Assembly (NCBI GenBank): GCA_033239525.1
Contig: BSYO01000038.1
Coordinates: forward strand, 6,513,041 to 6,577,040
Source of the DNA: Nepenthes gracilis
Lineage: Eukaryota; Streptophyta; Magnoliopsida; Caryophyllales; Nepenthaceae
Direction: 5' to 3'
Length of the DNA stretch: 64,000 nt
Position numbers and translations under genes: made by a program. This document shows positions 1 to 12,168 of the stretch, one piece after another; within the stretch, counting starts at the first letter, position 1, and each line of letters begins with the position of its first letter. Under the pieces are notes generated by a model. The model did not search any database. It saw only the letters and a program-made list of their open reading frames with translations, and was not told where the DNA came from.

Positions 1-2649
1 TATTGTTAAGTTTTGAGGTTCATTAAATTTTGAGGATGAAATTTCTAGAAGTGGGGGAGAGTCGTAAGGTACCGATTCCCAAGATATGATTAAAATGAAT
101 GATGAGGTTCTAGATTTTAAAGTATAGTAATTGAGAGGTAATTAAGTTAAAATAAGTGAATCAATGTCAAAGGATATGGGAAGAACCGAATTGAAAAGCC
201 CAAAGATCCGGAATTGACAAAATCGGGAACCGAAGTTATAAATCGTGAAATGTTAATCCGTGAATAAGATTTTAAATTTTAAATTATGATAATCTTGACT
301 TATTAAACTAATATAATCAAAATTAAGAGCCCAAGGATATGAAATATTGGATTAGAAATGTCAAAATGGGTCCCAAACGGCAAAAACGTGAAGCTGGCTT
401 ACTGCAGGCTTGACGCAGGCCTAACTCGCGCCCTCCGTGGGCTCGCGCGCTCAGCAAGCGCAGATTCTAGGGCAAGCTCACTTGCTACGAGCCGCGGACC
501 GCGCTCGAGCGTGAGTCCGAATACCAGCCACATGCACCTTTCTTTTAAAACATTAGGACAAGTTTTGGCAGGGGGAGGAGGAACGTTCGGGTAGAGACGG
601 GGGAGGGAGAGGAGAGAGAAATGACCAAACGAAGGCCCTCGAGATGGATTCCAGCTTTGAGCTAGTTGGAGAAATCAAAGAGCGGGTCAAGGCAAATGCA
701 TCCAACCCTTTTCTTCCATTTTCCTTAATTTTCGATTGATCCCCTACGGGTATTTTTGTCATAATACCCAACCCATACATGTATATGTATTGCCCATATC
801 TAGATTACGCATAAATATAGATTTCATGTCCAAATTTGTAGAAATTATCGAATTATGTGGATTTTAGTTCATGAAACCCTAACCCCATGTCCGGATGATT
901 TTAGTCTCCATTTTTAGACTTTTGCATAAATTAGGAATAGAATATCATTATCCATATTCTAATATAATTTATTTATTGTTTGGTTTCAAACTTCCCTTCC
1001 GATTGGCTCGGTTTGGTATTGCCAAACCCTAACCCACACCCAATTCGAGATTTCATTCTTCCCCTATGTATTATATAAAATTGACCCCAAAATATGAATC
1101 ACCATGTTCCATTTATACATGTATATATGCTGGACGTCAAATTTCACAAGTATCGACCCGTTCGTGGCAATCGGATGCTTTAAATAGTCCCTGACACTGT
1201 TCACCCGAGAATAAATGGAAAATTTGCATACTTTCACCCCATTTAATTGTTATAAAATTTATGTCTAATTGTAAGCCCCAAGAATATGTGTTTGTACACC
1301 GATTGCAACGAAATGTGTTCTGGAGGGCCCCAAAGTAATATTTGCCCATCGATGGTAAGGAATTCCAACCTCTCCCATGAATTTTAATATTCATGCATAT
1401 AAATTGAATCGCCAAAAGATTTAAGTCCAAAGAAAGATAAGAATCGTACAAGTAATTGAAGGGAGATCCATAATATGTGATAAGATCGAATTGTTCTTTC
1501 AAATGGAGATATTGTGAATGAAATATAATGAATCCTCCCTCAAGAAATAAGTAATCGTGAAACTAGGACCATGGACTTATATTCATTGGGTAGTCTTCTC
1601 CGGCTTGCCATTTATATCACGGTTAAAACCCAATGATTACTTTGGCCGCGTATCCTAGCCACTTATGGGAGCAGACGATATCCGTGGCACACCTTAAGAT
1701 ACTACTGTAAAAAAACGAGTATTGCCTTGATACCCTAGGGGACATGGAGCGCATCATTATCGACCCGTCTACAGGCATGATATGCAGATGACCCCCCCGA
1801 CTGGGTCTAAGAATAAGTCCTCACGGCCTTAGATCATGTGAAGTATCATGATCCTTTCCTCATTCACTCGCATCGTTAGCTAGTACGACCTACTGACTCT
1901 AATCCGTAAATATAAGTAATTATACATAATTGACATCCCAAAGAGAGGAAGAATAAAACGTGAGAAATTAATTGTGTTCCAAAAGTATAATTGATCATGA
2001 CTTATGTTTCGCATCCTTATCATACTCATAAATCCCTCTTTTCCTTTATTTTGCCTATATATTGGTATTGCCTTGATAACATTGCACTTATTGAGCTGTT
2101 AGCTCACCCTCACTTCTCCTTGTCTCCAATTTAGCATAGGTTTGATATACTTGATGGGATGAAATAGAGACTAGAAGTGGACTAAGCTTGGATTTAGAAT
2201 ACCATATTGAAAATTTAGAATTTGTAGCTTAATTTATGTCTGAAGAAATTGTATATATATATATATATATATTTATTTATATTTCTTTTGGAAGATTGAT
2301 GTATATTGTACAAAGTGACTGATGATTAGATAGCTTGGTTTCCACTACGTTTGGGTTTATTTATACTTCCGCATGTTATATATGAATTTATAATAGGTAC
2401 TTAGTGGCATCTCTCTTAGGCCAATATTGTATTTAGATACACAGCATTGGAGCCATGGCTTATATGTAGCTATTGGATCCTATGAGGAGTTGTGATTTTG
2501 CGTGTTATTGCTGTTGATGTCGAATAATGGGATTATTGGATGTATATTGTTTTGAACAGGATACTTTACAGGTTTTGTATTTGGTGGATATTCGTATTAC
2601 AAACGAAACTCTACCGGATTTTTGATAAAAAAAAATACGGTCCGTCACA
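1..2649 (+). mobile_element. 3' end and 3' LTR of a Tekay-like gypsy element (Tekay A)
   Basis: Positions 1-62 match the end of the internal region of the neighbouring Tekay element: a block resembling its bases 9600-9636, ending in a purine run (about 50-62) that serves as polypurine tract. The LTR starts at about 63 (CGTAAGG, against TGTGAGG in the other copy) and ends at 2649 in TCCGTCACA, the same terminus as the Tekay B LTRs. Inside are a GC-rich, CpG-rich block (about 395-520) and blocks shared in order with the other LTRs, such as the GACCCGTTCG and CACTGTTCACCCGAG segments near 1150-1210. A TA microsatellite lies at 2251-2270. The 5' part of the element is outside the window, so integrity cannot be judged. 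The short frames inside it are not genes. Confidence 0.75.
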
Positions 2650-2875
2650 AAACCACTCAAAAATAAGACTCCGTACACCTAGAGAAGACTTCCAACAGTA
2701 AAATATAAAAGAATAGGAGTAAGAAATGATGTCAGTAGTTTTATTAATGATGATATCTCCCATATGATAACTCCACATTTTGACCCTCTTGTAGTATCCA
2801 TACTCATTTTGGATAGTACTCTCGACTACCAAATGAAATGAATCTTCGTTAATAATGAAAGTTCAAGAAATTTGC
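2650..2875 (+). pseudogene. Tat A polyprotein fragment, gag-pro junction and start of protease
   Basis: In the frame ending at 2875 the translation contains PHFDPLVVSIL and, after one stop codon, IFVNNESSRNL. This aligns with the stretch of Tat-lineage gypsy proteins that reads roughly PHxDALVV...VxxVFVDxGSSADIL and holds the retropepsin active-site DxG. Here the active-site triplet reads NNE, so the enzyme would be dead. The frame resumes on the other side of the 9.3-kb Tekay B element at 12174 with LYPDIYFKLGL, as expected for Tat protease. The 226 bp between the two Tekay elements are therefore the left half of an interrupted host element and not free intergenic DNA. Confidence 0.75.
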
Positions 2876-3171
2876 TATGAGGTTTCGGGTCTAAAAATGT
2901 AATAAATATGAGGTAATCAATATAATAATAATTAATATTAGATCTAACGAACAAATAAGTATGCATATCGGAAGAAAAATTGGGAAAATATCTCGGGGTT
3001 TTATTGTTGAAGTGCTATAAGCATAGCTACGCCTGTTGCGAGCTCGAGCTTGGGCTCAAACGAAAAAAGCAGTATCGCCCCACTCGCCGTGCGCCTCTGC
3101 GCACTCGAGCGTGAGCCAACAGTGAGGCCGCACTCGCTGCTCGCTCACCGGGGGCTCAAGCACCTGACGAT

Positions 3172-3178
3172 TATAAAG
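3172..3178 (+). promoter_or_regulatory. Probable TATA box of the Tekay B 5' LTR
   Basis: TATAAAG lies just 3' of the CpG-rich LTR block and is preserved at the matching place in the 3' LTR (9934-9940). Position and conservation suggest the U3 promoter. No transcript start can be read from the sequence. Confidence 0.4.
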
Positions 3179-4430
3179 ACGCGGCTTGCTTCTGGTTTTC
3201 CATTTCACATGCGACTAAAACCCTTTTAGAGAGAGAGAGAGCACTGTTTCTAGAGACTGGAAGGAAGAGATCGAGGCCGTGGAGTCCAAATCCGTCCGAC
3301 AGCTAGTTATAAAAGTGATAGCACGCATCGAGACAAATGTTCTCATACTCACTAACTTTTCTCTTTCGATATTTTTTGTTTATTATCGGGTACTTTTGTC
3401 TCAATACCCACCCAAACCATGAAAAATGTATTAGTCGTGCCTTGTAACCAAGAAGTATGTAGTTTATTGCCCGATTGCTCACCGATCCATTCAGTAGAAT
3501 TCCACCAAACCCTAGCCCATAAAAATTGGGAATTTCCCATTTTTCCTTCATATTTGGTTAAATTGACTCCAAAATGTGAATCCCCATGTCCCAATATATA
3601 TATATATATATATATATCGGTCATACGATCGATCTTAGACATTTTGACCCGTTCGCGACGTCCGAGCCGTCAAAAATGCCACTGTTACTGTTCATCTGAG
3701 ATAAAATGGAAAAATTGCATACTTCCACCCTCATATTATGTTAAATCGACCTAAAAATATGAATCATCACGTCCCAAATGTGTATATATATCGACCGGAC
3801 GATCGATCTCGCAAGATTCGACTCATTCGTGGCGTCCAAGCCCTCTAAAAGTGCCCTGACACTGTTCACTCGAGAGGAAAGTATAAATTTTCATGCTTTG
3901 CCTCTATTTAATTGTGATGAAACTTATGTTACATGTTTGTGTTAAAATGTAAGCCTCGAAATGTGTATTTATGCACCGGAAGCAAGAGAATGCGTTTCGA
4001 AGGCTTCTAAGGTGATATTTGCCCATTAGAGGTAAGGAATTTCAAACTTTCTTATGAGCATGAATTGAACTATTAAAAGGCTTAAGTTTCAAAGAAAGAA
4101 AGGAACCGAGCAAGTAGATGGAAGGAAATCAACAAAGCACAGTATGATAAGTTTGATCTCCCGGATGGAGATATGTGATGGGAATGTGATTTTCCAATTG
4201 GAAGATGTGATGAAATTATGGTGGACCCTTCCTAAAAGAAAGATAAATCTTGAAACAAAGACCATGGTTCATAGGGGTGGTACCCTCTAACTTACCACGT
4301 ATATCACGGTGGGAACCCAAGGAATACTCTGGCTGCTCCTAGGGGCGGGTGATGTTCATGGTACGCTCTAGGATACTACTGTGAAATAATGATGATTGCC
4401 CTAATCCCCGAGGAATAAGGGGAGAATCAA

Positions 4431-4562
4431 GACGGTCAAGTGCTACAGGCCTAAAATGTAGCCGATGGTCAAGTGCTACAAACCTCAAATGTAGTCGATG
4501 GTCGAGTGCTGCAGACCTAAAATGTAGCCGATGGTTGAGTGTTGCAGACCTAAAATGTAGCT
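4431..4562 (+). repeat. 33-bp tandem repeat in the 5' LTR, four copies
   Basis: Four consecutive 33-bp units of the form GATGGTCGAGTGCTGCAGAC followed by CTAAAATGTAGCC, with a few changes between units. The same four-copy block occurs in the 3' LTR at 11183-11314. Because the period is divisible by three, the array produces repetitive minus-strand frames (HFRSAAL-type repeats) that are not genes. Confidence 0.85.
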
Positions 4563-5424
4563 GTGCTTTAGAATGTGTGGTGAACAAATTCCTTTCCTTG
4601 TTCTCTCGTATCGTTGGCTAGTACGACCTACTGGCTCCGGGGTCTCCAAAGAGTAATGGCAAGAATGAAAATGAATAAAACGTAACTGATGTAAACACAT
4701 GAACCAGATAATCCCAGATGTTTCCTTCCTTCTCATGTTCTCTTATATTGAGTATATGTCTTTCCTTTCTAATTATTGCTTTCACTTTTATCTGCCTGTA
4801 GATAGTGATGTATGATTTTATTTGTTGGGTTGTACGCTCACTCTTACTATATCTCTTTCAGATGAGAACGCATTGATACCCGACGAGATTGAGTAGGCCA
4901 TAGAAGCATAATAGGCAGCTGATTTTGCGTGCAGGGCTCAGGACTTGGACTTAGCTGATTATATGTATGAAACAGATTTTGTTCTACTTTTGTAAACTAT
5001 ATAAGATATGTATGGTGGTGATTAAAGATGTTTAATGTAGATGAACGATGGATTAGTTTCTACTACATATTGTGGTTTTTGTGCTTCCACAGGTCCTTCT
5101 TATTGTGGTTATGATCGGGGCTCCTAGTTGGCATCCTTCCTAGCCGGCATTGTACTGGGGTTATGATGTCGGTGCCACCTCTGTTGATGTGGCAATTGGA
5201 TCCTATATAGTGTGTTGAGTATTGAGATTTTGTTGTTTATATTGTGGATTATTGTGGATTATTGTGTGGGGTTTATTTTTAGGTATTTGTATTTTGGCAA
5301 ACGTCCGATTTATAATTGGAACTCTGCCCAATTTTTTGTAGAAATTTATGATATTAATTATGGATGCTAGTTTATATTTTTAATGACGGAGGTTATTCAA
5401 GGAGAATAACCTGATCCGCCACAG

Positions 5425-5435
5425 TTGGTATCAGA
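5425..5435 (+). other. Primer binding site, initiator Met tRNA type
   Basis: TTGGTATCAGA begins two bases after the 5' LTR end. TGGTATCAGA is the usual plant retrotransposon PBS complementary to the 3' end of initiator tRNA-Met. Confidence 0.8.
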
Positions 5436-5661
5436 TAAAGGATGCCTTAGGATGTATCTGAATTTATGCGGAAGCCTAGGATAGTATGGGTTAAGGCCGA
5501 GCGATTGAATGCGGGAAGAGTTAGGATAGTTAAGTACTCTCGTTTAGATTGTTCTCTTTAATCCCATATGAGTCAGCATACCTAGAATGTAGTAGTAAGG
5601 GTTTAATCTTTGACTAAACCTATTATTGTTTCTCTTTCAGTGGTGACTTCTAAAGTTGGTT

Positions 5662-6640
5662 ATGCCGCCCAAACGTCGAGGTTTGCAAAGGGATGATTTG
5701 CCCTAAGACCGAGAGGCAGAGTATATAAATCTATTGGGGCATCTTACAAACATCATTGAGAATATGGAGCAGCGACATCTTGCCCCTGTTCCTGCTCCGA
5801 CTCCCATCCAGGCTCCTATTAATTCGGGGCCATTTGCCTATGATCGCTTTGTTTAGGAGTGAGTGACTGCATTTTTGGGGGAACCTGACCCGATTAAGGC
5901 AGATGCATGGCTAGAGAGTCTGAAGAAGGTATTTGCCGTGATTAGATGCCCAGAGGAGGATCAAGTACTGTTCACGTCTTATCGGTTGGAAAGTGAGGCG
6001 CACCATTGGTGGCAAATGAAGAAAAGAGCACTGGGGGTACCAAAGGCCAAGATTACCTTGAAGATGTTTGAGGATGCATTCTTAGAGAATTATTTTCGGT
6101 CCAACCTCCGTGTTCAGAAAGAGGAGGAATTTTTCAAGCTAAGGCAAGAAAATCGGACTGTGACAGAGTACGATACTAAGTTTTTGGAGTTGTCACAGTT
6201 TACTCCTTACATGGCTGAAGATGTAGAAAGGTGGACTAAGAAGTTCTTAATGGGCTTGCAGGGATGACATCCACAAGCATCTGGTGACCCTTAAGTTGGC
6301 CAACTATACTGATGTACTGGATCGAGCCTTAATTTACGAACAGGAGCATATAAAGGAAGAATTTTTCAAGAAGATGTCATCAAGTAAAAGTGGGGCAAGT
6401 GCTAGCACGGGGGCTAGTTCGTGGAGACCATACAAGAAATCAAAGCAGCCGATTTTTGACAAAGGAGTGGCCAGATTCCATCATCTTCTCAAGCTTCAGT
6501 GGGTTCGTGTAAGCACTGTGGGAGGATGCATGAGGGTAGACCGTGTCCTATGATGACAAGTGCTTGCTTCACTTGTGGCAGAGTGGGGCATAAAGCCAAT
6601 GAGTGCCCTCAGGCATTGAGGGTTTAAGCTCCGAAGCTAG
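5662..6640 (+). pseudogene. gag of Tekay B (capsid and zinc knuckles)
   Basis: The ATG at 5662 opens MPPKRRG, followed by a stop after 14 codons and two further stops near 5855. From 5863 to 6267 comes a retrotransposon gag domain (motifs GEPDPIKADAWLESL, RCPEEDQV, EAHHWW, YFRSN). A frameshift at about 6267 moves the rest to another frame. The nucleocapsid part carries a first Cys cluster (CKHCGR, from 6508) and a canonical CCHC knuckle CFTCGRVGHKANEC at 6564-6606. The knuckles are intact, but the frame is broken several times. Gag would form the virus-like particle in the cytoplasm. Confidence 0.85.
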
Positions 6641-9570
6641 CGATGCAGGGTAGAGCTTTTGCAATGTCTGCTAGTGAGGCCAGAGTATCAGATGAGGTGG
6701 TGGAAAGTATACTTCCAATTTGTGGTATTCTTGCTCAGTACTTTTGACTGGGATCCACACACTCCTTTATTTTTCCTCGACTAGCTTGTCATGTTACACC
6801 CTCTCCTGTAACCCTTGATTTTTCTTTGGTCGTGTCTATGCTCACGGGGTCTTCTATTGTGACCGATGTGTCCTACCTAGGTGTATTGTGGAGGTATAGG
6901 GGCTTTCTCTAGCTGTTGATTTGATTCTTCTAGATATACATGATTTTGATGTTATTTTGGGTATGGATTGGTTATCCAAATATCACGCTACTATTGATTG
7001 CTTCTACAAATGGGTGGACTTTGTTATTCCAGAGTGCATACTTTTTTATGTTCAAGGAGTTCGAAGAGTGGAGCCATCTAGTTTTATTTCTGCTCTACAG
7101 GCTCACCATTTATTGAGAAGTGGGTATGAAGCCTTTTTAGCTTATGTCAGTGTGGTGGAGAGTCAGGAGTTGTCCATGAAAGACATTCCGGTGATTTCTG
7201 AATTTGAGGACGTGTTCCCCGATAAGTTGTCTACCCTGCCACCACATTGTGAGATTGAATTTGGGATTGATCTCATGCCGGGATCTACACCCACATCGAA
7301 AGCCCCCTACCATATGGCTCCTGCTGAGTTGAAGGAGTTAAAATAGCAGTTACAAGACTTGCTCAATATAGGTTTTATTAGACCCAGTGTGTCGCCGTGG
7401 GGCGCTCCGATCCTTTTTGTCAAAAAGAAGGATAGGGCCTTAAGGCTAATCATAGACTACCGTGAGCTAAATAAAATTATGATCAAGAACAAGTATCCTC
7501 TGCCGCAGATCAATGATCTCTTTGACCAATTACAGGGGTCTTTAGTGTATTTCAAGATTGATCTTCAATCGGGATATCATCAGCTTCGCATTAAACAGGA
7601 GGATGTTGCGAAGATGGCCTTCTGAATGAGGTATGTTCACTATGAGTTCCCGATGATGCCGTTCGGATTGACTAATACTCAAGCCGTATTTATGGACCTG
7701 ATGAACCGGGTCTTCCAGCCATTTTTGGACAAGTTTGTCGTGGTTTTCATTCATGATATTCTAATTTACTCCAAGGATCGTACCGAGCATGAGGAGAACT
7801 TGAGAATTGTGCTACAAACTCTTCAAGAACATCAGTTGATTACAAAATTGAAAAAGTGTGAGTTTTGGCTCGACAAGGTAATGTTCTTGGGCCATGTAAT
7901 TTCTAATGGAGGCATCTCGGTTGACCCGCAGAAAATCAAAGCGGTGATTAATTGGAGTCAACCGACGACCCTATCAAAAGTCTAAAGCATTTTGGGGATG
8001 GCCGGTTATTATTGTCATTTAGTGGAGAACTTCTCTCGGATATCCTTACCCCTCACCCGTTTGATGAAGAAGGAAGTGAGTTTTGTCTGGACCGAGGAGT
8101 GTAACCAAAGCTTCCAAGAGCTGAAGAATTAGTTGACGACTGCCCCGATTCTGACCCTTCCTGATAATTTCGATGGATTTGAAGTGTATTGTGATGCATC
8201 CAAAGTGGGACTCGAGTGTGTTCTTGTGTAGAGGGGAAGAGTAGTTACTTATGGGTCGAGACAGTTAAAGACTCATGAGAAAAACTATCCGACCCATGAC
8301 TTAGAGCTAGCTTGTAGTTTTTGCTTTGAAGATCTAGAGGCACTATCTGTATAGCAAGAAATTCCTAATGTACTTCGACCACAAGAGCCTCAAGTATTTG
8401 TTCTCACAAAAAGAGCTGAATATGAGGCAATGGCGATGGATCGAGTTTCTCAAGGATCGTGATTGTGAGATTCAGTATCAGGATTGCCTAGAACTTGAAA
8501 GAATCATGATGCAATTTGGGTCATTGTAGGAGACCGAGTCTCTTGAGTTGATTTTAGTGATGAAATCTACCTAGGGTTTTTTTAGCTAAAGGAGGAAATA
8601 ATAAACTACATACTCCCGTGATTATATATAAACAAGATGTACCAGATTTTTAGGAACATCAACGAGATCATGATTGCATTGGTTGAAAGGTGTGCCAACA
8701 TCTATTGTGTCAAATCGTGACCCACGGTTCATCTCTAAATTTTGGGAGAACTTGCATCATGACTTAGGGGCGAATTTGAAGTTTAGTACATCGTATCATC
8801 CCCAAAACGATGGTCAGTCTGAGCGGATGATCCAGATACTAGAAGATATGCTTCGGGCTTTGATTTTGGAGTTCCAAGGGAATTGGGATGATCACTTAGC
8901 ACTTGCCGAGTTCGCTTACAATAACCGTTTTTAAGCGAGCATCGGAATGGCCTCCTTTGTGGCACTTTATGGTAGAAAGTGCCAATCTCCCATCCATTAG
9001 GAGGAGACCAGGGATAGGTGTTTGTTGGATCCAGATGTTATTCGGGAGACCTCAGAAAGGATCGTGGTGAGTTTAGAAAAGCTGAAAGTGGCCCAAAGCT
9101 GACAGAAGAGTTATGCCGATCGGAGGAGATCCGAGCTCAGATTCGAAGTTGAAGGTTTCGTTTTCCTTAAGGTATCTCCGTGGAAGGGAATTTCCGGACT
9201 TGGTGTGAAAGGGAAGCTGAAGCCGCTCTTCATTGGGCCATTTGAGATCCTTAAACGAGTTGGCGATGTGGCTTATCGTTTAGCATTGCCACCGAGTTTG
9301 GCCAAGATGTACAACGTCTTCCATGTTTCAATGTTAAGGAAGTACATATATGATCCATCCCATATAATCAATTATGGTTCCTTGACGATTGATAAGGATT
9401 TGCATTATCCTGAGGAGCTCGGGAAGTTTTAGATCGGAAAGAGCAAATCCTGTGAACAAAGACCATTCCTCTGGTAAAGGTCTTATGAAAGAATCATTCC
9501 CGTGAGGAAGCAACATGGGAAAGAGAGGGCAAAATTCGAGAAAAGTATCTCCATCGTTTCCAAGGTATGT
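6641..9570 (+). pseudogene. pol of Tekay B (protease, RT, RNase H, partial integrase, chromodomain-like tail)
   Basis: Protease traces: GSTHSFI near 6750 and VILGMDWL near 6955. RT runs about 7260-7985 ([41 protein letters not shown]), broken by stops at 7344 and 7623. The catalytic box reads FIHD instead of FIDD near 7750, so one essential Asp is lost. RNase H follows (YCDASK near 8190, [14 protein letters not shown] near 8275-8315). Between about 8460 and 8670 the end of RNase H, the HHCC zinc domain and the first half of the integrase core are missing. Integrase resumes at 8674 (SNRDPRF, HPQNDGQSERMIQ), then GPFEILKRVGDVAYRL and NVFHVSMLRKY near 9230-9345 and a weak chromodomain-like end (about 9430-9530). 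Not functional. Confidence 0.85.
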
Positions 9571-9622
9571 AAAGTTGTATTGACTCCTAGCATTCGTTAA
9601 ATTTCGAAGACGAAATTTCTAT

Positions 9623-9636
9623 AAGTGGGGGAGAGT
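9623..9636 (+). other. Polypurine tract of Tekay B
   Basis: AAGTGGGGGAGAGT directly precedes the 3' LTR and matches the purine run at 50-62 in Tekay A. It is the expected plus-strand primer site. Confidence 0.8.
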
Positions 9637-12168
9637 TGTGAGGTTTCAGATCTATAAATATAATAAAAATGAGGTAATCAATATAATAATAATAATTAAT
9701 ACTAGATCTAACAAACGAATAAGTATGCGTATTGGAAGAAAAATTGGGAAAATATCTCGAGGTTCTATTGTTGAAGCGCTGCCAGCAGGGATGCACCTGC
9801 TGTGCGCTCGAGCCTGCGCTCGAGAGCAAAAAGTACTAGCGCTCTGCTCGCCATGTGCCTCTATGCACTGAGCGCGAGCCTACGGTGAGGCAACGCTCGC
9901 TGCTTGCCGCTGGGTGCTCGAGCGCCCGATGATTATAAAGATGCAGCCTGCTCTGGGTTTTTCATTTCACATGCGTCCAAAACCCTTTTAGAGAGAAAGA
10001 GAGTGCCGTTTCTAGAGCGAGGAAGGAGGAGATGGAGGTCGTGGTGTCTGAATCCGTCTGAGAGTTAGTTATAAAAATGATAGCACACGTCGAAGTAAGT
10101 GTTCTCATACTCACTAACTTTTCTTTTTCAATATTTTTCATTTATTATCGAGTATTTTTGTCTAAATACCCACCCAAACCATGAAAAATATATTACCCGT
10201 GCCTTAAGACCAAGGAGTATGTAGTTTATTACCCGATTTGCTCACCGATCCGTTCGGTGGAGTTCTACCAAACCCTAACCCACGAAAATTGGAGATTTTT
10301 CATTTTCCTCCGTATTTGGTTAAATTGACCCCAAAATGTAAATCACCACATCCCAATCATGTATATAAATCGTCCATACAATCAATCTCACACGTTTCGA
10401 CCCGTTCGCAGTGTCCAAGCCCTCTAAAATGCCACTATTACTATTCATCTGAGATGAAATGGGAAAATTGCATGATTCCACCTTCATATTATATTAAATC
10501 GACCTAAAAATATGAATCACCATGTCCCAAATGTGTATATATATTGACCGGACGATCGATCTCACAAGATTCGACCCATTCGCAGCCTCCGAGCCCTGTA
10601 AAAGTGCTCTAACACTATTCACCCGAGAGGAAAGTTTAAATTTGCAAGTTTTGCCTCTAATTAATTGTGATGAAACTTATGTTAAATGTTTGTGTTAAAG
10701 TATAAGCCCCGAAAATGTGTATTTGTGCAACGAAAGCAAGGGAATGCATTCCGAAAGCTTCTAAGGTGATATTTGCCCATCAAAGGTAAGGAATTTCAAA
10801 CTCTCTTGTGAACTTGAATTGAATTATTAAAAGGCTTAAGTTCCAAAGAAAGAAAGAAATCAGCAAGTAAATGGAGGAAAATCCACAAACACGATATGAT
10901 AAGTTTGATCTCTTGGATGGAGATATGTGATGGGAATGTGATTTTTCAATTGAAAAATGTAATAAAATTGTGGTAGATCTTCCCTAAAAGAAAGATGAAT
11001 CTTGAAATTAGGACCATAGTTCATAGGGGTAGTACCCTCTAGCTTACCACGTACATCATGGTGGAAACCCAAGGAATACTCCGGCCACTCCCAGGGAGTA
11101 GGTGATGTTCATGGTACGCTTTAGGATACTACTGTAAAAGAACGAGAATTGCCCTAGTCCCCCAGGAATATGGGATGATTGAGATAGTCGAGTGCTGCAA
11201 CCCTAAAATGTAACTGATAGTCGAGTGCTGCAAATCTAAAATGTAGCCGATAATCGACTGCTGCAGACCTAAAATGTAGCTGATGATCAAGTGCTGCAGA
11301 CCTAAAATATAGTCGTGATTTAGAATGTGTGGCAAACATATTCCTTTCCTCGTTCTCTCGTATCATCGACTAGTACGACCTACTGGCTCCGGGGTCTGCA
11401 AAGATTAATGGCAAGAATGAAAATGAATAAAATGTAACTAGTGTAAACACGTGAACCGGACAATCCTAGATGTTCTCTTCCTTCTCATGTTCTCTTATAT
11501 TGAGTATATGTCTTTCCTTTCTAATTATTGCTTTCACTTTTATTTGCCTGTAATTAGTGATGTATGATTTTATTTGTTAAGATGTACGCTCACTCTTGCT
11601 ATTTCTCTTTTATATGAGAACACATTGATACCCGACGAGACTGAGTAGGCCATAGAAGTGTAATAGGAAGCTGATTTTGCGTGCAGGGCTCAGGACTTGG
11701 ATTTAGTTGATTATATGTATGAAATAGGGATTTTGTTCTACTTTTGTAAACAGTATAAGACATGTATGGTGGTGATTAGAAATATTTAATGTGGATGAAC
11801 AATGGATTAGTTTTCACTGTATATTATGATTTTTATACTTCCACAGGTCTTTCTTATTGTGGTTATGATCGGAGCTCCTAGTTGGCATCCTTCCCAGCCG
11901 GCATTGTAATGGGGTTATGATGTCGGTACCACCTCTATTGATGTGGTGATTGGATCCTGTTGAGTGTGTTGAGTATTGAGATTTTGTTGTTTATATTATG
12001 GATTGTTGTGGATTATTGTGCAAGGTTGATTTTCAGGTGTTTGTATTTTGGCAAACGTCCGATTTACAAATAGAACTCTGCCTAATTTTCTACAAAAATT
12101 TATAATATTAATTAATTTATATTTTTATTCATAGAGGTTATTTAAGGAGAATAACTCGGTCCGTCACA
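9637..12168 (+). repeat. 3' LTR of Tekay B
   Basis: Starts TGTGAGG, ends CCGTCACA, giving TG...CA ends with TGTGA/TCACA inverted termini. It aligns throughout with 2876-5423. It carries the TATA motif at 9934-9940 and the 33-bp repeat at 11183-11314. Confidence 0.85.
11183..11314 (+). repeat. 33-bp tandem repeat in the 3' LTR, four copies
   Basis: Same repeat as 4431-4562, again four units, with different point changes. Equal copy number in both LTRs implies the array existed before insertion and has not changed in length since. Confidence 0.85.

Larger units (their letters stand above)
2876..5423 (+). repeat. 5' LTR of Tekay B
   Basis: Starts TATGAGG (TGTGAGG in the 3' copy, so the terminal TG has mutated) and ends CCGCCACA directly before the PBS. 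Boundaries were set by aligning to 9637-12168. It contains a GC-rich block near 3040-3160, a TATA-like motif at 3172, a TA microsatellite at about 3596-3618 and a 33-bp tandem repeat at 4431-4562. Confidence 0.85.
2876..12168 (+). mobile_element. Nested Tekay-like Ty3/gypsy chromovirus (Tekay B), both LTRs present
   Basis: A complete but dead LTR retrotransposon. Order: 5' LTR 2876-5423, PBS 5425-5435, gag from 5662, protease, RT, RNase H, partial integrase, chromodomain-like tail, PPT 9623-9636, 3' LTR 9637-12168. The LTRs are about 2.53-2.55 kb and differ at very roughly one base in ten over the first 150 bases by eye, mostly C/T and G/A, which suggests an old insertion. Flanking 5-mers TTTGC (2871-2875) and TGTGC (12169-12173) are a one-mismatch target site duplication. 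The element sits inside Tat A. Assignment to Tekay rests on gag and pol wording, LTR length and the weak chromodomain-like end; a phylogeny of RT would settle the clade. Confidence 0.85.

Noticed and set aside
4339..4736. Minus-strand frames with HFRSAALDHRL-type repeats (also near 11129-11366)
   Set aside because: They result from the 33-bp LTR repeat and have no independent support.
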